DNA of 64,000 nt from Erythroxylum novogranatense (GCA_029891385.1 CM057230.1:55345414-55409413); one strand, 5' to 3'. Shown: positions 1-11,048, counted from the first letter of the stretch. Notes: generated by a model from the sequence alone, not told the origin. Numbers and translations: made by a program.

Positions 1-570
1 TGCCCACTGAAGCTCTGTTTCAACGAACTGTAGAAGCATCACTTTCCTCTGAACATAGTCTCTCAGGAAGTGATGTCTGACTTCTATATGCTTTACTCTA
101 GAATGCTGAATTGGATTCTTTGATAGATTGATTGCACTGGTGTTGTCGCAATAGATTGGAATCTCCTCTACTTGAACTGAATAGTCTTCGAGTTGATACT
201 TAATCCACAACGTCTGTGAGCAGCAACTTACGGCAGACATATATTCTGCTTCAGCGGTTGATAAAGCTATTGAGCTTTGTCTCTTGCTTGACCAGGAGAC
301 TAGATTTCCTCCAAGAAAGTGACATCCTCCACTTGTGCTCTTCCTTTCGATTCTATCTCCGGCATAGTCCGCATCGTAATATTCGATTAACCTGAAATCT
401 TTACCTTTCTCAAACATTAAGCAAAGAACAGTAGTACCTGCGAGATATCTCAAAATTCTTTTAACAGCAATAAAATGAGACTCTCTAGGATCGGCTTGAA
501 ATCTTGCACACAAGCATACACTGAACAAAATATCAGGTATACTTGCTATAAGATACGATGAAGGAACCGA
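1..570 (-). pseudogene. copia RNase H domain (partial)
   Basis: No long open frame remains, but minus-strand translation shows the copia RNase H landmarks in order: an ADYAGD-like first acidic motif near base 375, an STAEAEYM motif near 250, and a CDNTSAI motif near 155 followed by an HSRVKHIEVRHHF tail. This domain degrades the RNA template during reverse transcription. It follows the RT remnant directly and runs off the left edge of the window, so its C-terminus and the 3' LTR cannot be seen. The identification is firm; function is excluded by the upstream lesions. Confidence 0.8.
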
Positions 571-1065
571 TCATCCTCTATATAGGGTTTGATCCACCTT
601 CTTACCAGGTTCGTCTTTCGACAAAAGGTTTGAAGGATGCATCAGAGTTGCCATAGGCTTCACATTATTCATATCAAATTTATTCAACAACTCTTTCACA
701 TACTTTTGTTGATGAATGAAGATCTTCTCTTCGGTTTGCTTAACTTGCAACCCAAGAAAGAACTTTAACTCACCCATCATACTCATTTCAAATTCTTTCT
801 TCATTAGACTCTCAAACTTCAAGCACAACTCTTTTGAAGTAGCACCAAAAATGATATCATCAACGTAGATCTGTACTAAGATAAAATCATTCTAAAAATT
901 CTTCCTAAAGAGCGTCTTATCAACTTGACCTCTACTGAAACCATTTTCTATTAAAAAGGTACTCAGACGATCATACCAAGCTCTAGGAGCTTGCTTCAGG
1001 CCGTATAAGGCTTTATGAAGTCTATAGACATAGTCTGGGTTTTTAACATCTTCGAAGCCAGGTGG
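571..1065 (-). pseudogene. copia reverse transcriptase, C-terminal half
   Basis: This carries on from the RT N-terminal half at 1066 after a stop. The catalytic YVDD box is intact at 856-867 (minus strand). A TAG stop sits at 892-894, about eight codons before YVDD, and a TGA at 571-573 lies in a short out-of-frame patch where the family normally has a glycine-methionine-isoleucine run. The 85-codon open stretch 571-828 carries the GELKFFLGLQV motif typical of copia RT. The active site is therefore preserved, but the reading frame is cut on both sides. Confidence 0.85.
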
Positions 1066-2571
1066 TTATTTCACATACACCTCTTCATCTATAAAGCCAT
1101 TCAGAAATGCACTCTTCACATCTATCTGAAACAACTTTATATCATGACAGATCGCATATGCCAACAAAATCCTTATAGCTTCAAGTCTCGCTACTGGAGC
1201 ATATGTTTCATTGTAGTCTATTCCTTCATGCTGATTATAGCCTTGTGCTACTAATCTAGCCTTATTTCGACTCACTCTTCCTAATTCGTCTAACTTATTC
1301 TTAAAAACCCATCTGGTTCCTATAATGGATTTCTTAGGTGGTTTCGGAACTAAGGACCAGATGTTATTCCTAGTAAATTGATTCAGCTCCTCTTGCATGG
1401 CTAACACCCTTGCTTCGTCTTGAAGAGCTTCCTCAACCTTCTTAGGTTCTACTTCAGAGATAAAAGCTACATTAGCTTCTCTTCTGAATTTGGACCTTGT
1501 CCTAACTCCTTCTGAGGTCTCACCGATAATTAACTCTTCTGGATGAGAACTTTTATACTTCCAATTTCGTCTTAGTTCAATAGTTTTTGGAATATCCTCA
1601 ATTTTGTTCTCATGAGTGTCTGATGAAGGAGTTTCTAAGGTATCATCTAAGTTCTTTGAAGGACCTTCATTCTCCATGTCATCTTCCTTATGGGGTTGAG
1701 AGCTATCATCAAACTTGACATGGATGGTCTCTTCAACAGTCTTTGAAGTGAGGTTGTAAACTCGAAATGCCTTAGACGATGATGAGTAGCCTAGAAAGAT
1801 TCCTGGATAGGTCTTCGAATCGAATTTATCCAACAGCTCTTTTGTATTCATAATGGAACATTTGCACTCGAATGGATGAAAGTAAGATATGCTTGGTCTT
1901 CTTCCATTCCATAACTCATAAGGAGTCTTCTTCAACATGGGTCGCAACAGAATTCTATTCTGAATATAGCATGCTGTATTCACAGCTTCTGCCCATAAAT
2001 ACTTAGGAAGATTCATCTCACATAGCATGGTCCTTGCCATCTCTTGAATCGTCCTATTCTTCCTCTCAACAACTCCATTCTGTTGTGGAGTTCTAGGGGC
2101 CGAGAAGTTGTGGGAAATTCCATTCTCCTCACAGAATACTCTAAACTTCTCATTTTCAAACTCTCCACCATGGTCACTCCTGATGCTGGCTATGGACATT
2201 CCTTTTTCATTCTGTAACTTTCTGGATAAGGTTCTAAAGCACTTAAAAGACTCATCTTTGTGTGATAAGAATAATATCCAACAAAATCGAGTAAAGTCAT
2301 CAACAATAACAAGTCCATATTTCTTTCTTCCAAGACTTATCGTCCTTGTTGGACCAAATAAATTCATATGTAATAATTCTAAAGGTCTCGATGAGGTTAC
2401 AAAACTTTTAGAGGAAAAAGAGGTTTTAACTTGTTTTCCTTTCAAACAATTTTCACAGAAAAATTCTTTGTCAAAACTTATCTTTGGCAAACCTCTTACC
2501 AAATCATGTTTTACTAATTTTGAAATATGTTTCAAAGAGACATGACCTAGCTTTTTATGCCAGATTAGTCT
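1066..2571 (-). pseudogene. copia integrase plus RT N-terminal half
   Basis: This is the longest open stretch of the element. It begins with the zinc-binding region (a WHKKLGH motif just before base 2535, then CENCLKGK), followed by the integrase core, then the RT start with WVFKNKL and the [11 protein letters not shown] motif. The second core aspartate (SDHGGEF) and the glutamate (GVVERKNR) are present. The first aspartate is not: the codon at 2362-2364 reads AAT (Asn) in HMNLFGP where copia integrases have HMDLFGP. The frame ends at TAA 1066-1068, which replaces the usual Gln codon in an EVYVKQPPGF context. No gene product is expected. Confidence 0.9.
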
Positions 2572-2991
2572 TTATTCTTCAAAAGATAGAAAACATGAAA
2601 TATTTTGACTTTGAAAATCTTCTAAATTGATTTTGTAAAGATTGTTTCTTCTCTTGGCAGAGAAAAGTATAGACCCATCTTTGTTTCTGACTTCGCAAAG
2701 ATTTTGATTGAATGTAACTGTGAAACCAGAATCACACAATTGACTGACGCTAATCAAGTTATGCTTCAGACCATCAACAAGCAGTACATTATTTATGCAT
2801 GCAAAGGAATCTTTACCTATTTTCCCGATTCCAATAATTTTGCCCTGCTGGTTGTCTCCGAAAGTTACTGATCCTCCCTTCTTATACTGAAGGTCTAGGA
2901 ACATAGACTTTCTTCCCATCATGTGTCGCGAGCATCCACTGTCTAAATACCAATGGTGCTTGCCGTATCTTCCAAGGAAAGATATCTGCAA
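2572..2991 (-). pseudogene. copia aspartic protease and pre-integrase region
   Basis: The open stretch encodes 139 residues. The retroviral-type protease active site DSGCSRHM lies at residues 17-24, followed by a [17 protein letters not shown] stretch and an [11 protein letters not shown] motif, both usual in copia protease. It ends at TAA 2572-2574, a single change from the Gln codon expected before the [10 protein letters not shown] motif. An overlapping frame at 2882-3070 carries the sequence normally just upstream of the active site, so a frameshift lies near 2990-3010. Confidence 0.85.
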
Positions 2992-3308
2992 GAGAAACTA
3001 TTTTATTTTTGGTACCCAAATTTTCTTGGGTCCTTCTGCTTAGTAGTATGCATATGATGTGATCTTTCATGCATATAACTAGGGCGTTGATTAAAATGAA
3101 TTATCCTATAACTTCCTTTTGAAAGATGATTTTTACGAGACCGAGTCTTGTTTCGTAAACCCTAATCCATCTTATCACTCGAATGTCTACATTTTCCAAG
3201 CATTTCATTCATTTTCTTTGTACTTTCGTGAAAGTAGCTAAATCACCGATAAATTCTTAATCCTTAGTTTAAGTTGATTGATCTCTTCCGATCATCAACA
3301 AATTTCCT
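2992..3308 (-). other. frame-disrupted gag-protease linker
   Basis: This part of the element has no usable open frame. The only recognisable coding trace is the out-of-frame linker before the protease (about 2992-3070). The rest is AT-rich and appears to be decayed coding sequence between nucleocapsid and protease. No separate gene is seen. Confidence 0.5.
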
Positions 3309-3995
3309 TTATCTTCTAATTGTTTCTTTAAACAAATATTTTCTCTCTATTACCTCAAGATGTCTAATATTTTCTACATACTTTTCTTTAACAACTTGTC
3401 TTTGTTTCGTAATAGCATGAGAATCTTCTAACAGTTCTGAGTATGCATCATGCAAATTATCGTAGTCAGATTTTACCTCCTCATCATTATCTTCCTCGGC
3501 CATCAGGTAGATGTTCGCATGTTCTGATGACTCGGAACCTGTATCTGATTCAGATGAATCTAGGTCCTCCCAAGTTGCCATCATGTTTTTCTTGCCTTCT
3601 CTACTCTTCTTTGGTTTCTTCTTGAGAGTAGGACATTCAGACTTATAGTGTCCAGGCTGATTGCACTCGTCGCAAATAATAGAAGACTTCTCTGGTTTAG
3701 CTTCATCTTTCCCATTCTTTCTGAATGTCTGGTTCCCTCTGGACTTCTTCTTCCACATGCGTCTTATCTTTCTGGAGATGAAAGATAATTCGTCATCTTC
3801 ATCACTTGACTCTGATTCTGATTGGCTGGAGTTGTCATCCTTTGATTCTTCAATTTTCAATGCTTTTGATGAATTCCTCCTTCTCTGAGTCTTATGATTC
3901 TTCTGTCCGGCCTTGATTCTATCGACTTGTCCGCTTGGGCTTGTCTTCGCGTTGAGTTCGACTTCATGAATCTTCAAAGATCCCAAAGAACTCAT
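3309..3995 (-). pseudogene. copia Gag C-terminal part with zinc knuckle
   Basis: The 228-codon open stretch has a lysine-rich start, a long serine/glutamate/aspartate-rich tract, and one CCHC zinc knuckle CDECNQPGHYKSEC (Cys-x2-Cys-x4-His-x4-Cys, intact). It ends in a charged, helix-prone stretch. The knuckle is the RNA-binding nucleocapsid part of Gag. The start at 3995 is only where the frame reopens after the stop and frameshift near 4003; in an intact element this is continuous with the next feature. Confidence 0.85.
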
Positions 3996-4002
3996 CCAAA
4001 TT

Positions 4003-4617
4003 TTAACACGCCAAGTCTTTGGCTTCTTGCACCGCAGTAACTTTAGGTCTCCATCTCTTAGGAAGACTTCTTAGAATCTTTCGAACATGATCTTGATTGT
4101 TGTATGTCCTTCCAAGAGCTTTCAATCCATTGACAATTGTTTGAAATCTTCCAAACATTTGACCAATAGATTCTTCATCTTCCATCCTGAAAAGTTCATA
4201 TTGATGCACAAGAATACTTATCTTGGATTCTTTAACTTGGCTTGTGCCTTCGTGAGCAATGGACAATGTGTCCCACATCTCTTTTGCAGTGTCGCATCCG
4301 TGGACTTTGTCGTACTCACTCCTGCTTAGAGCACACGTCAAGAAAAATTTCGCCTTTGAATTTAGTTGTATTCTTGCTTTCTGATCAGCCGTCCATCTGT
4401 TTCGTGGAATAGAATTTCCTTCTTCATCTACAGGTATATAAGGTCCGTTCTCTATTACGTCCCAAAGGTCGACATGAGTAGATTCGATGAATAGCCGCAT
4501 CCTATCTTTCCAGTAGTGATAGTCTTCTCCGTTGAATGCTGGAGGTCTAGTGACTGAGGCTCCTTCAGCGATGTGTACATGTGACTCCGCCATTATCTTT
4601 AATCCACACTTCGCCAA
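4003..4617 (-). pseudogene. copia Gag N-terminal part (UBN2/DUF4219 type)
   Basis: The open stretch of 204 codons starts 20 bases inside the primer site. A second Met at codon 9 (MAESHVHIAEG) is the more usual family start. The motifs PPAFNGEDYHYWKDRM, MWDTL and ILRSLPKRWRPKVTA are those of copia Gag capsid regions. It stops at TAA 4003-4005, immediately before a patch where two compensating-type frame changes separate it from the zinc-knuckle part. Gag forms the virus-like particle in active elements. Confidence 0.85.
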
Positions 4618-4636
4618 AGTGATTCTTGGATACCTT

Positions 4637-4648
4637 GCTCTGATACCA
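4637..4648 (-). promoter_or_regulatory. primer-binding site (initiator Met-tRNA type)
   Basis: The minus strand reads TGGTATCAGAGC, the standard plant LTR-element primer site matching the 3' end of initiator Met tRNA. It lies two bases inside the LTR edge at 4651, which fixes the inner end of the 5' LTR and the orientation of the element. Confidence 0.9.
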
Positions 4649-5240
4649 ATTGAAGTGAGTCACACGTTAATACAGCACTTAGAAAACGATATTAGAAAGA
4701 AGGGGAGGTTGAATTGTGTATTCTCCTTTTTTTATAATCTTTTCAGAACTATTTGTTAGAAATAAAATTCTTTACAGAATTTTTATAGATTCTGATTTAT
4801 CAAACTTTTCAACACTATGTATATAAAAAGTAAGTAATGATAAAATTTGAAACTAAAATAGAGATAGAGAGTAAGAGTGGTAGATACGAAGATTTATCCT
4901 GGTTCACCCCAAACCGTGGGCTACGTCCAGTCCTCAGAGTTTCTTCTGAGATTTCACTATCTCTTCAATCGTTACAAGTATTCTTTCACGAGCCTCTTCA
5001 GTCTCTACAACCAAGATTCTTTCACATAGCCTCTGCGCAGTTATCTGCATAACTTTTCTTCTCGTAAAATATTTGAATACTTTATTACTGTAAAATAGCA
5101 CTCAGCTAAATCACTTTTTCACGTAGTAATTTTTCTCGCTATTTTGTGTAAGTATCTGTACGTATGTAACTTTTTGTAACTCTTTGTGTATATCACTTTT
5201 TTGTAACTTTCTGTAACTTTGCAATCTTCGACTTCGACTT

Positions 5241-5250
5241 GTATTTATAG
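5241..5250 (-). promoter_or_regulatory. LTR TATA box
   Basis: The minus strand reads CTATAAATAC. The second LTR copy has the same ten bases at 63542-63551 in matching context, so the motif is conserved and is the likely U3 promoter; transcription would start a few tens of bases downstream. Confidence 0.7.
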
Positions 5251-5348
5251 CCTTCGTCTCCAACTGCTTCTTGATTCTTGAATCTTGATTCTTGAATCTT
5301 TAAAGAAACGGTTAATCAGTTGAGTTCTGTAACTAACTCGAACTGACT

Positions 5349-5545
5349 CTTGCGTCTTCTTCTTTTCTGCGTCTGTGTCTGCTTTTGCATTTGCCTCTGC
5401 GTCTGCTTTTGTATTTGCGTCTGCGTCTGCTTTTGTATTTGCGTCTGCGTCTGCTTTTATATTTGCGTCTGCGTTGCTTTTGTATTTGCGTCTGCGTCTG
5501 CTTTTCTTTGCATCTGCGTCTGCGTTGCTTAGCGTCTGCATCTTT
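5349..5545 (-). repeat. variable tandem repeat inside LTR U3
   Basis: On the plus strand this is a run of imperfect 24-bp units built from GTCTGC, TTTTGTATTTGC and GTCTGC. The other LTR copy (63236-63400) has the same type of array with different unit order and number. The array gives artefactual open frames in several phases that are not genes. Confidence 0.85.
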
Positions 5546-6088
5546 CCCGTGTCTTTTATCGTCTGTGTCGTCTTCATCTGTGTTGACTTTAACTGTCTCA
5601 ACTTCGTGCGTATTCGAGTTTGTCTGTTTAAATATGTACGACTTCGCTATTTCAACTTCGCTCGTATTCGAGTTCATCTGTACGCGTCGTGTCCGACTTC
5701 ATCTGTTTTGTTTTTCTTTTTATTTGATCTCTTTTTGTTATACATCAAAATCATATTTATGTAAAGTCATTTTGACTTAACAAAATAAATATTAAAAATA
5801 TTGAAAAGGATTTGTAAAAGATTAAAAAAATGTTATTGAAATATAAAACTAACTATTAGTGCAGTGTTGAAAATTTTAAAAGAAACAACATGCAGTACAA
5901 AAAATACATTAAAAAAATACAATAATTGCAGCACAGTAAAACATGAATGAGAAGAAACATCCAAACAAATTCATAATACTGGAATTCTGGAAAGCACTAT
6001 TCATTATAAAAAAGAAAAATAAAAATAAAATTGAAGATTTTTTGTGTTTAAAAATAACCTAAATTGTGAGATAAGATTGATCGATCTT

Positions 6089-6277
6089 TCACACACATAC
6101 ACCATCGAAATCTGCATCTGTTAACGATGGCTTGAACTCTTGATTGAGTTCTAAATTTAAATTGAACATCATAGTAGGTGTGGTTAACGGATTTGATAAC
6201 CTCAACAATGCAGTTTCATTAGGATTTTCAGAACTTACCGGACCAATATTCAAATCAATTGAAACTTCTCTCTGCAT
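6089..6277 (-). other. unrecognised 62-codon frame with EAR-like motif
   Basis: I do not recognise this protein. It has an SIDLNIGP start and an FNLNLELN stretch that fits the LxLxL form of plant EAR repression motifs. A possible splice donor (GTAAG) follows the codons for NIGP, so it could be a fragment of an old spliced gene. The motif is short and low in complexity, and the frame could be chance. Confidence 0.15.
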
Positions 6278-6462
6278 GTTACTTCAATATTCAAATCAAT
6301 ATTTTGTTTTTCTAAATTGAAAGCCACGAATACATATGATGTTGTTTTTAAAGTTCCATCTATATATGTATATAGCCATTGGAGTTTTTGGTTTTGGTTC
6401 CTTTACTAATTTTTAAAACATTTTGTAAATTTTTAGGCTCTAAAATTTTCACATGTTACTGT

Positions 6463-6770
6463 GCTTGGCTTCAATTTTGAATCAATCAATTTTTAAAATT
6501 TTCAACAATGTTGAAATCAATATACAAGATTAAAAGAATAGACATGGATGAATGTCAAGAAATAATGATGGAGTTTTTTAATTAAGTTTGTGCTTGGACA
6601 AAATTTTGAATAAATTAATTAAAAAAATTCTTATCTTTAGGTCAATTTCCAAAGTAGAAACAAAGAGACACAGGTATGGAAACCAATGATGATGAATTTT
6701 CTTATTTAAAATTGTGTTTGGCTCTAAATTTTGATTGAATTAACTTTAAAAAATTTTAGTAAAATCTCTT
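6463..6770. repeat. three diverged local repeats of about 125 bp
   Basis: Similar segments start near 6463, 6586 and 6713. Each begins TGTG(C/T)TTGG and continues into a TTTTGA...AATTAA-rich stretch. They look like an old tandem amplification; no terminal inverted repeats were found. Confidence 0.4.
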
Positions 6771-9755
6771 GACCATACATGGTGGAAATGAAAAGATGAT
6801 GGAAATGAAGAGAAACTCATATACATGGTAGAAATGAAGATAATGCAATACCAATAAAAAAATTTTAATTAAAAGTTGAAAACATCCAAACTCTGCATGT
6901 GATGTTTTAATGATTGCACTGTTAATATTAATAAAAAAACAAAAACAAAAGCATCATTGTTGAACAGTATTATTAATAAGGTTATATCAAATATTTCATT
7001 ATCTTTCTTAATAAGTGTGCATCTCTCTAAAATCACTTTCATTTTGCATAGGAGGCAGTAGTTCCCATATTTTAGCTAATCATTTATTATTATCTCCTTA
7101 ACTTATTTCTTTCTACATACCTTTTTTTTTGTCCAAGAATTTTTTAGCTAAATATTTATTGAGCTTTTCATTTTTAGGCTAACTTGATGGCCTTCTAGGC
7201 CACGTGGGCTTAGTTTTATTAAACTATTAACAATTCTACATACAACCAAACAATACTTTTAAATTACTAAAACAAAATAAAATTTGATAAGCTATAATGT
7301 TATAGATCATAATTTTCAAAATAAAATATTTTTAATATTTAATAAAATAAATTTAGAAGTGATTATGTAGTTAAAAGATATAAAAATGTTTCTTAAGATT
7401 TAAATTATTGTTTTTAAGGATAATAATACCGCTCCGCTCTTCATTGTTGTTGACCCACAGCCCTAGTGTTAGAATGAGTAAAGTGACAATTAAACATGAT
7501 TAGCTAACGCTCAAGCATTTACTCCTCTTGATTACACCACATGCTCTTGCTCAGAAGCTTATCGAAGATTTCTCAACGTCTATAACTACGAATAGATTTA
7601 GAAATTTTTTTGAGTGGGATTAAAAATTTATTTTTAATGTGGGCAAAATTTTAATAAGAGCAAAATTTTATTTTTTAATGGAATCAAAATTTAAAATAAT
7701 AATTTTTTATATGAAATTTTTTAGAGGCAGTAGGACACTTGCCTTCAATGTGGATTCGTCTATGCATGTAGCAGTCCTCCTGTAATAGTTTCCGTGCATA
7801 ATTTACACGTCACCATGTATGGTGCTTTCTTTCCTAAGGAATTGAAATGTTAGGTTCATTCAATATCTTGTTTGTCAATTATTTTTGTTTTCTCAAGACC
7901 AGGAGAAACTGAACATCAGTTGAAGATGAAGGCTTAATATTAGGAAATGAGGAGTGTTTGACTATGTCTATACACAATAGTTAAGTGGTCCATACTTCTA
8001 GTACAGCACTACGTTTGTTTTCAGTAATGCAGTACATCAACGATTTGGTTTTGAGTTTTGGAATTGGAATGGAAATTGTCAAAATCCTGTCACCAGATTT
8101 TGTTCCGACTCCCACTCCTTCCTGGGAATGTCAAGCCTTTTTTGAGTTTGAAGTAAGAGATTCAACTCTCCATATTCTTCTTTTACTTCTTAGTTCCAAA
8201 AAAAAACAGGTTGTGTGGCCGTTGCAGGCCCAGACCCCAAGTTGGCGACAAAACATACCGAATTAGTTGTGTTTATGCCCATTGCGAAAGGCGATAACAA
8301 GAAGCAAACAGGCCCATTCGTAGGCGTTGTTAATATGTAACCATAAATCGATGCCTCCGTCCAAGTCCAATACATTATTATGTATGTGACATTTTACTCC
8401 AAAGTAAAGTAACATCTCTAATTATTTTAAGGCAGGTGAGCTTTGTCTTGTCCGTACTAAATACAAAATCTGCAATTAAAAAAGTATTTTGCATTGACTT
8501 GATCGTTTCATCATTCCGTTTCCACTAATGCGAATTTTATGAACGGATAGTGTACCTTTTGTGCCTAACTGCGCAGGAACCTTCCTTTATATATGCTGCC
8601 ACTTAATCTTCAGTTTCTGCGTTTTTGCATATGTTAATGCAAAAATATTCTGATATTATGCCCCCTTATATCTCATCAAATGATGCCTCGCCCAACCTTT
8701 TTGTGAGCTTCAACTTCGATTCGCCGGATTGCTCTGGAATAACTTGTACCCACTAACTTTACTTCTGAATAAGGATATACCAGAACGGCCCTCATACAAT
8801 ACAATGAGATATGCAATGCAACAATTAAGCATAGGGCCTTAGGCTTTATCTACTGCAAACACAAAAGGAAACCCTTAGAAAAAGGCATATATTCGCTGAG
8901 ATTTACTTTAGAAAAAGATTTCATTCTGGAGTTTGATTATTTTTAGGAAAAAATTTGTCTTCCAACTTTTACATCAAGTGGACGATTCTCCTTAAACTAC
9001 TTCTTTTTTTATCTTAAACTGTGTTTTAAACCTAAATTTTAAACTAAATGATCCACACACGCGATTTTACGTTAATCTTGATTAAAAAATTAAACTTTGT
9101 ACTCTTAATAATATTTAAAAGAAAATTTTAAATATTTTGTAAAATTTTGTTCAAAATGCAAATTTGATCTTAAGATTAATATATTCTAAATTTATTATTG
9201 TATTCATTTTATTTTATAAACGAATCTAATTTGTTTTATAGATCAATTAAATTTATATTTTATAAGAGTGAGTGAAATATCTTATGTCATCTATTTAATA
9301 ACAAGGATGGTATGTTATTAAAATTTAAAATTACTGCATACCATGATTAAAAGATAAAATACCCAATACTCCTTTTGGATGGTAATAGTATGTATTTGTT
9401 CAATTAACTCCAAATTACTCTTGAATGTGCATTTGTGATTTGTCAAACATGTTTGCAAAATTAATAAGTGATCCCATAGAGTCATTTTTCTTTTACATAA
9501 TAATTCATTATAAAATGACAGCCAATGCTCCACTAGCACCCATAAGGAGCAACTGATTTGGTGTTAAAAAGTATCAGAGGAATATCAATGGGTTGTTTCT
9601 TTACCCAAGTGCCCATCGACCGTACTATTTTTTCCCGCCAAAATTACCCGATGACTGTGTTAAAGCTTCGAAAGTATTTAGCCACTGTATCAACGAATTA
9701 TTTTACCTGCCAAATGTACGCCAAGGTTGTTTTCACACTAAAGATATGAAAACTA

Positions 9756-10071
9756 TAATTAATAATCCCTAAAAAATGTCCAACTTTTTTATATTTTTAA
9801 AAAAATTCAATACTCAAACTTTTAAAATGCTCAAATGAGTAATTAATATTTTTAAACCTTAACAGTTCAGTTCAAAATATTAATTTAGTTAGTAATTTAG
9901 GTATATAAAATTACTACTATATATTAATCAAATTAGTAAATTACTAATGGAACTAACATTTTAAACTAAATTGTTAAGATTTTAAAATGTTGATCATTCA
10001 AGTCAAAATTTAAAACTTACATTGAATTGAAAAAATCCTAAAAGGGCGGATACTTTAAGATTAATTATCTC
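9756..10071. repeat. candidate MITE related to the one at 10242
   Basis: The left end (ATAATTAATAATCCCTAAAA, then TGTCCAAC) and the inverted right end (AGATAATTAATCTTAAAG, then TATCCGCCC) resemble each other and resemble the ends of the 10242 MITE. The inside is AT-rich and non-coding. I could not read a clean target duplication, so the edges are approximate. Confidence 0.4.
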
Positions 10072-10241
10072 TTAAAAATCAGTCACATAATAAAATTGTA
10101 TCATTTGCTAACTATATTTTTAATATTCAGGCATAAATCCTCGTAATGATTTTAGTTAGTTTTCGTGAGCAATAAATTATTGCATCTTCAACATGAAAGT
10201 ATGTACGTGGAGATGAAAACAATAATTAATAATTAAATTTA

Positions 10242-10452
10242 GGAATAACTAATCTTAAAGTGCCCAACAATTTGATATTTTTAATTCAATTTTAAATTTT
10301 TAATTTTAATTTTAATTAAATGATCAATCCCTTAAAAAATGTTGAATTGAACTATTATGGTTTTAAAAGGCTAATTATTAAGTTGAAAATTTTAAAATTT
10401 GAATACTAAACTTAAAAACTTAAAAGATTGAGCATTTAAACTTGATTATTCC
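10242..10452. mobile_element. 211-bp MITE, Mutator-type by target size
   Basis: The ends are imperfect inverted repeats (left GGAATAACTAATCTTAAAG, right end inverted GGAATAATCAAGTTTAAA). The element is flanked by perfect 9-bp direct repeats TTAAATTTA at 10233-10241 and 10453-10461. It has no coding capacity. A 9-bp duplication is the hallmark of Mutator-like transposons, so the class is inferred from that alone. The low complexity of the flank leaves some risk of coincidence. Confidence 0.65.
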
Positions 10453-10461
10453 TTAAATTTA

Positions 10462-10778
10462 TTGGATTCAGTTAATTCATAATACAAGAAATCGAGTTTC
10501 CACTCTAATCTTCATGATTCGTCCTAATAAAGTTTGGGGTTATTATTTTTAAAACGGCCAAGTATTATATTTGTTTGATTGCTTAATATTTTGTACAAAG
10601 TTGCATTCACTTCTACCATTTACTTTCTCTGGAGGCAAAGAAACTCGCGGAGGTTTACTAACTAGGAAGAAGGGAAGTATTAGTTCATTACTCTTTAACT
10701 AGGTTTTATGGCGTTGTTATAATTAGTTAATTTTCTTCTATTAGTATACTTGTTTTGTATTGTTTTAAATGTTCTTTT
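10462..10778. other. spacer before the copia insertion
   Basis: Bases 10610-10690 are less AT-rich (around GGAGGCAAAGAAACTCGCGG) than the surroundings, but no reading frame or splice pair could be supported. The stretch ends at target duplication AATTT (10779-10783). Confidence 0.4.
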
Positions 10779-10783
10779 AATTT

Positions 10784-11048
10784 TGTTGACATATAGAGCC
10801 TAATAAAATATATTGGACTTTACACAAGGTCCACGTTCGCGGATCCAACTTAAAAAAAAAACCCTAGCATTATGTCTTTTGTATTATATTCTCTTAGTGT
10901 ATCGTATTATCGAAAAACAATTCACAGTGAATAAAAAAAACCCTAGCCACCCGTGGACATAGTCATATTTTGGTGAACCACGTAAATCTGTGTGTTCGTT
11001 TTATTTTCTGCACTGTTCTTTGATTATTATGATTGATTGTCCATAACA
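10784..11048 (+). repeat. 5' LTR of Tork-like copia
   Basis: Starts TGTTGACATATAGAGCC and ends GTCCATAACA. It is preceded by target base run AATTT and followed two bases later by the primer site. Similar throughout to 15045-15296. Confidence 0.95.

Larger units (their letters stand above)
1..5782 (-). mobile_element. Sirevirus-like Ty1/copia retrotransposon, 3' end outside window
   Basis: The order on the minus strand is 5' LTR (4651-5782), primer site (4637-4648), gag, protease, integrase, reverse transcriptase, RNase H, which is the Ty1/copia order. The Gag type and the LTR of about 1.1 kb suggest the Sirevirus (SIRE/Maximus) lineage; this is inferred from family resemblance. The 3' LTR, polypurine tract and one target duplication lie left of base 1. 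The outer LTR edge at 5782 is supported by a second copy of the same LTR at 63139, where homology starts at the same base. The coding region has stops at 571-573, 892-894, 1066-1068, 2572-2574 and 4003-4005 plus frameshifts, so the copy is dead. Confidence 0.9.
4651..5782 (-). repeat. 5' LTR of the Sirevirus-like element (1132 bp)
   Basis: Read on the minus strand the LTR begins TGTTAAGTC at 5782 and ends ACTTCA at 4651, just before the primer site, giving the usual TG...CA ends. It contains a TATA box (5241-5250), a variable tandem repeat (5349-5545) and a conserved block around 4898-4960. Bases 63139-64000 hold the same LTR in the opposite orientation with matching order of these parts. Confidence 0.9.
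5783..9755. other. AT-rich spacer, no supported gene
   Basis: No long or conserved reading frame is seen on either strand. The stretch holds one small unrecognised frame (6089-6277) and a weak local repeat (6463-6770). Nothing in 6800-9755 could be assigned to a gene or element family by eye. Confidence 0.5.

Noticed and set aside
5333..5780. Several overlapping frames of 60-130 codons across the LTR tandem array
   Set aside because: They exist in many phases because the repeat unit is a multiple of three; composition is pure repeat.
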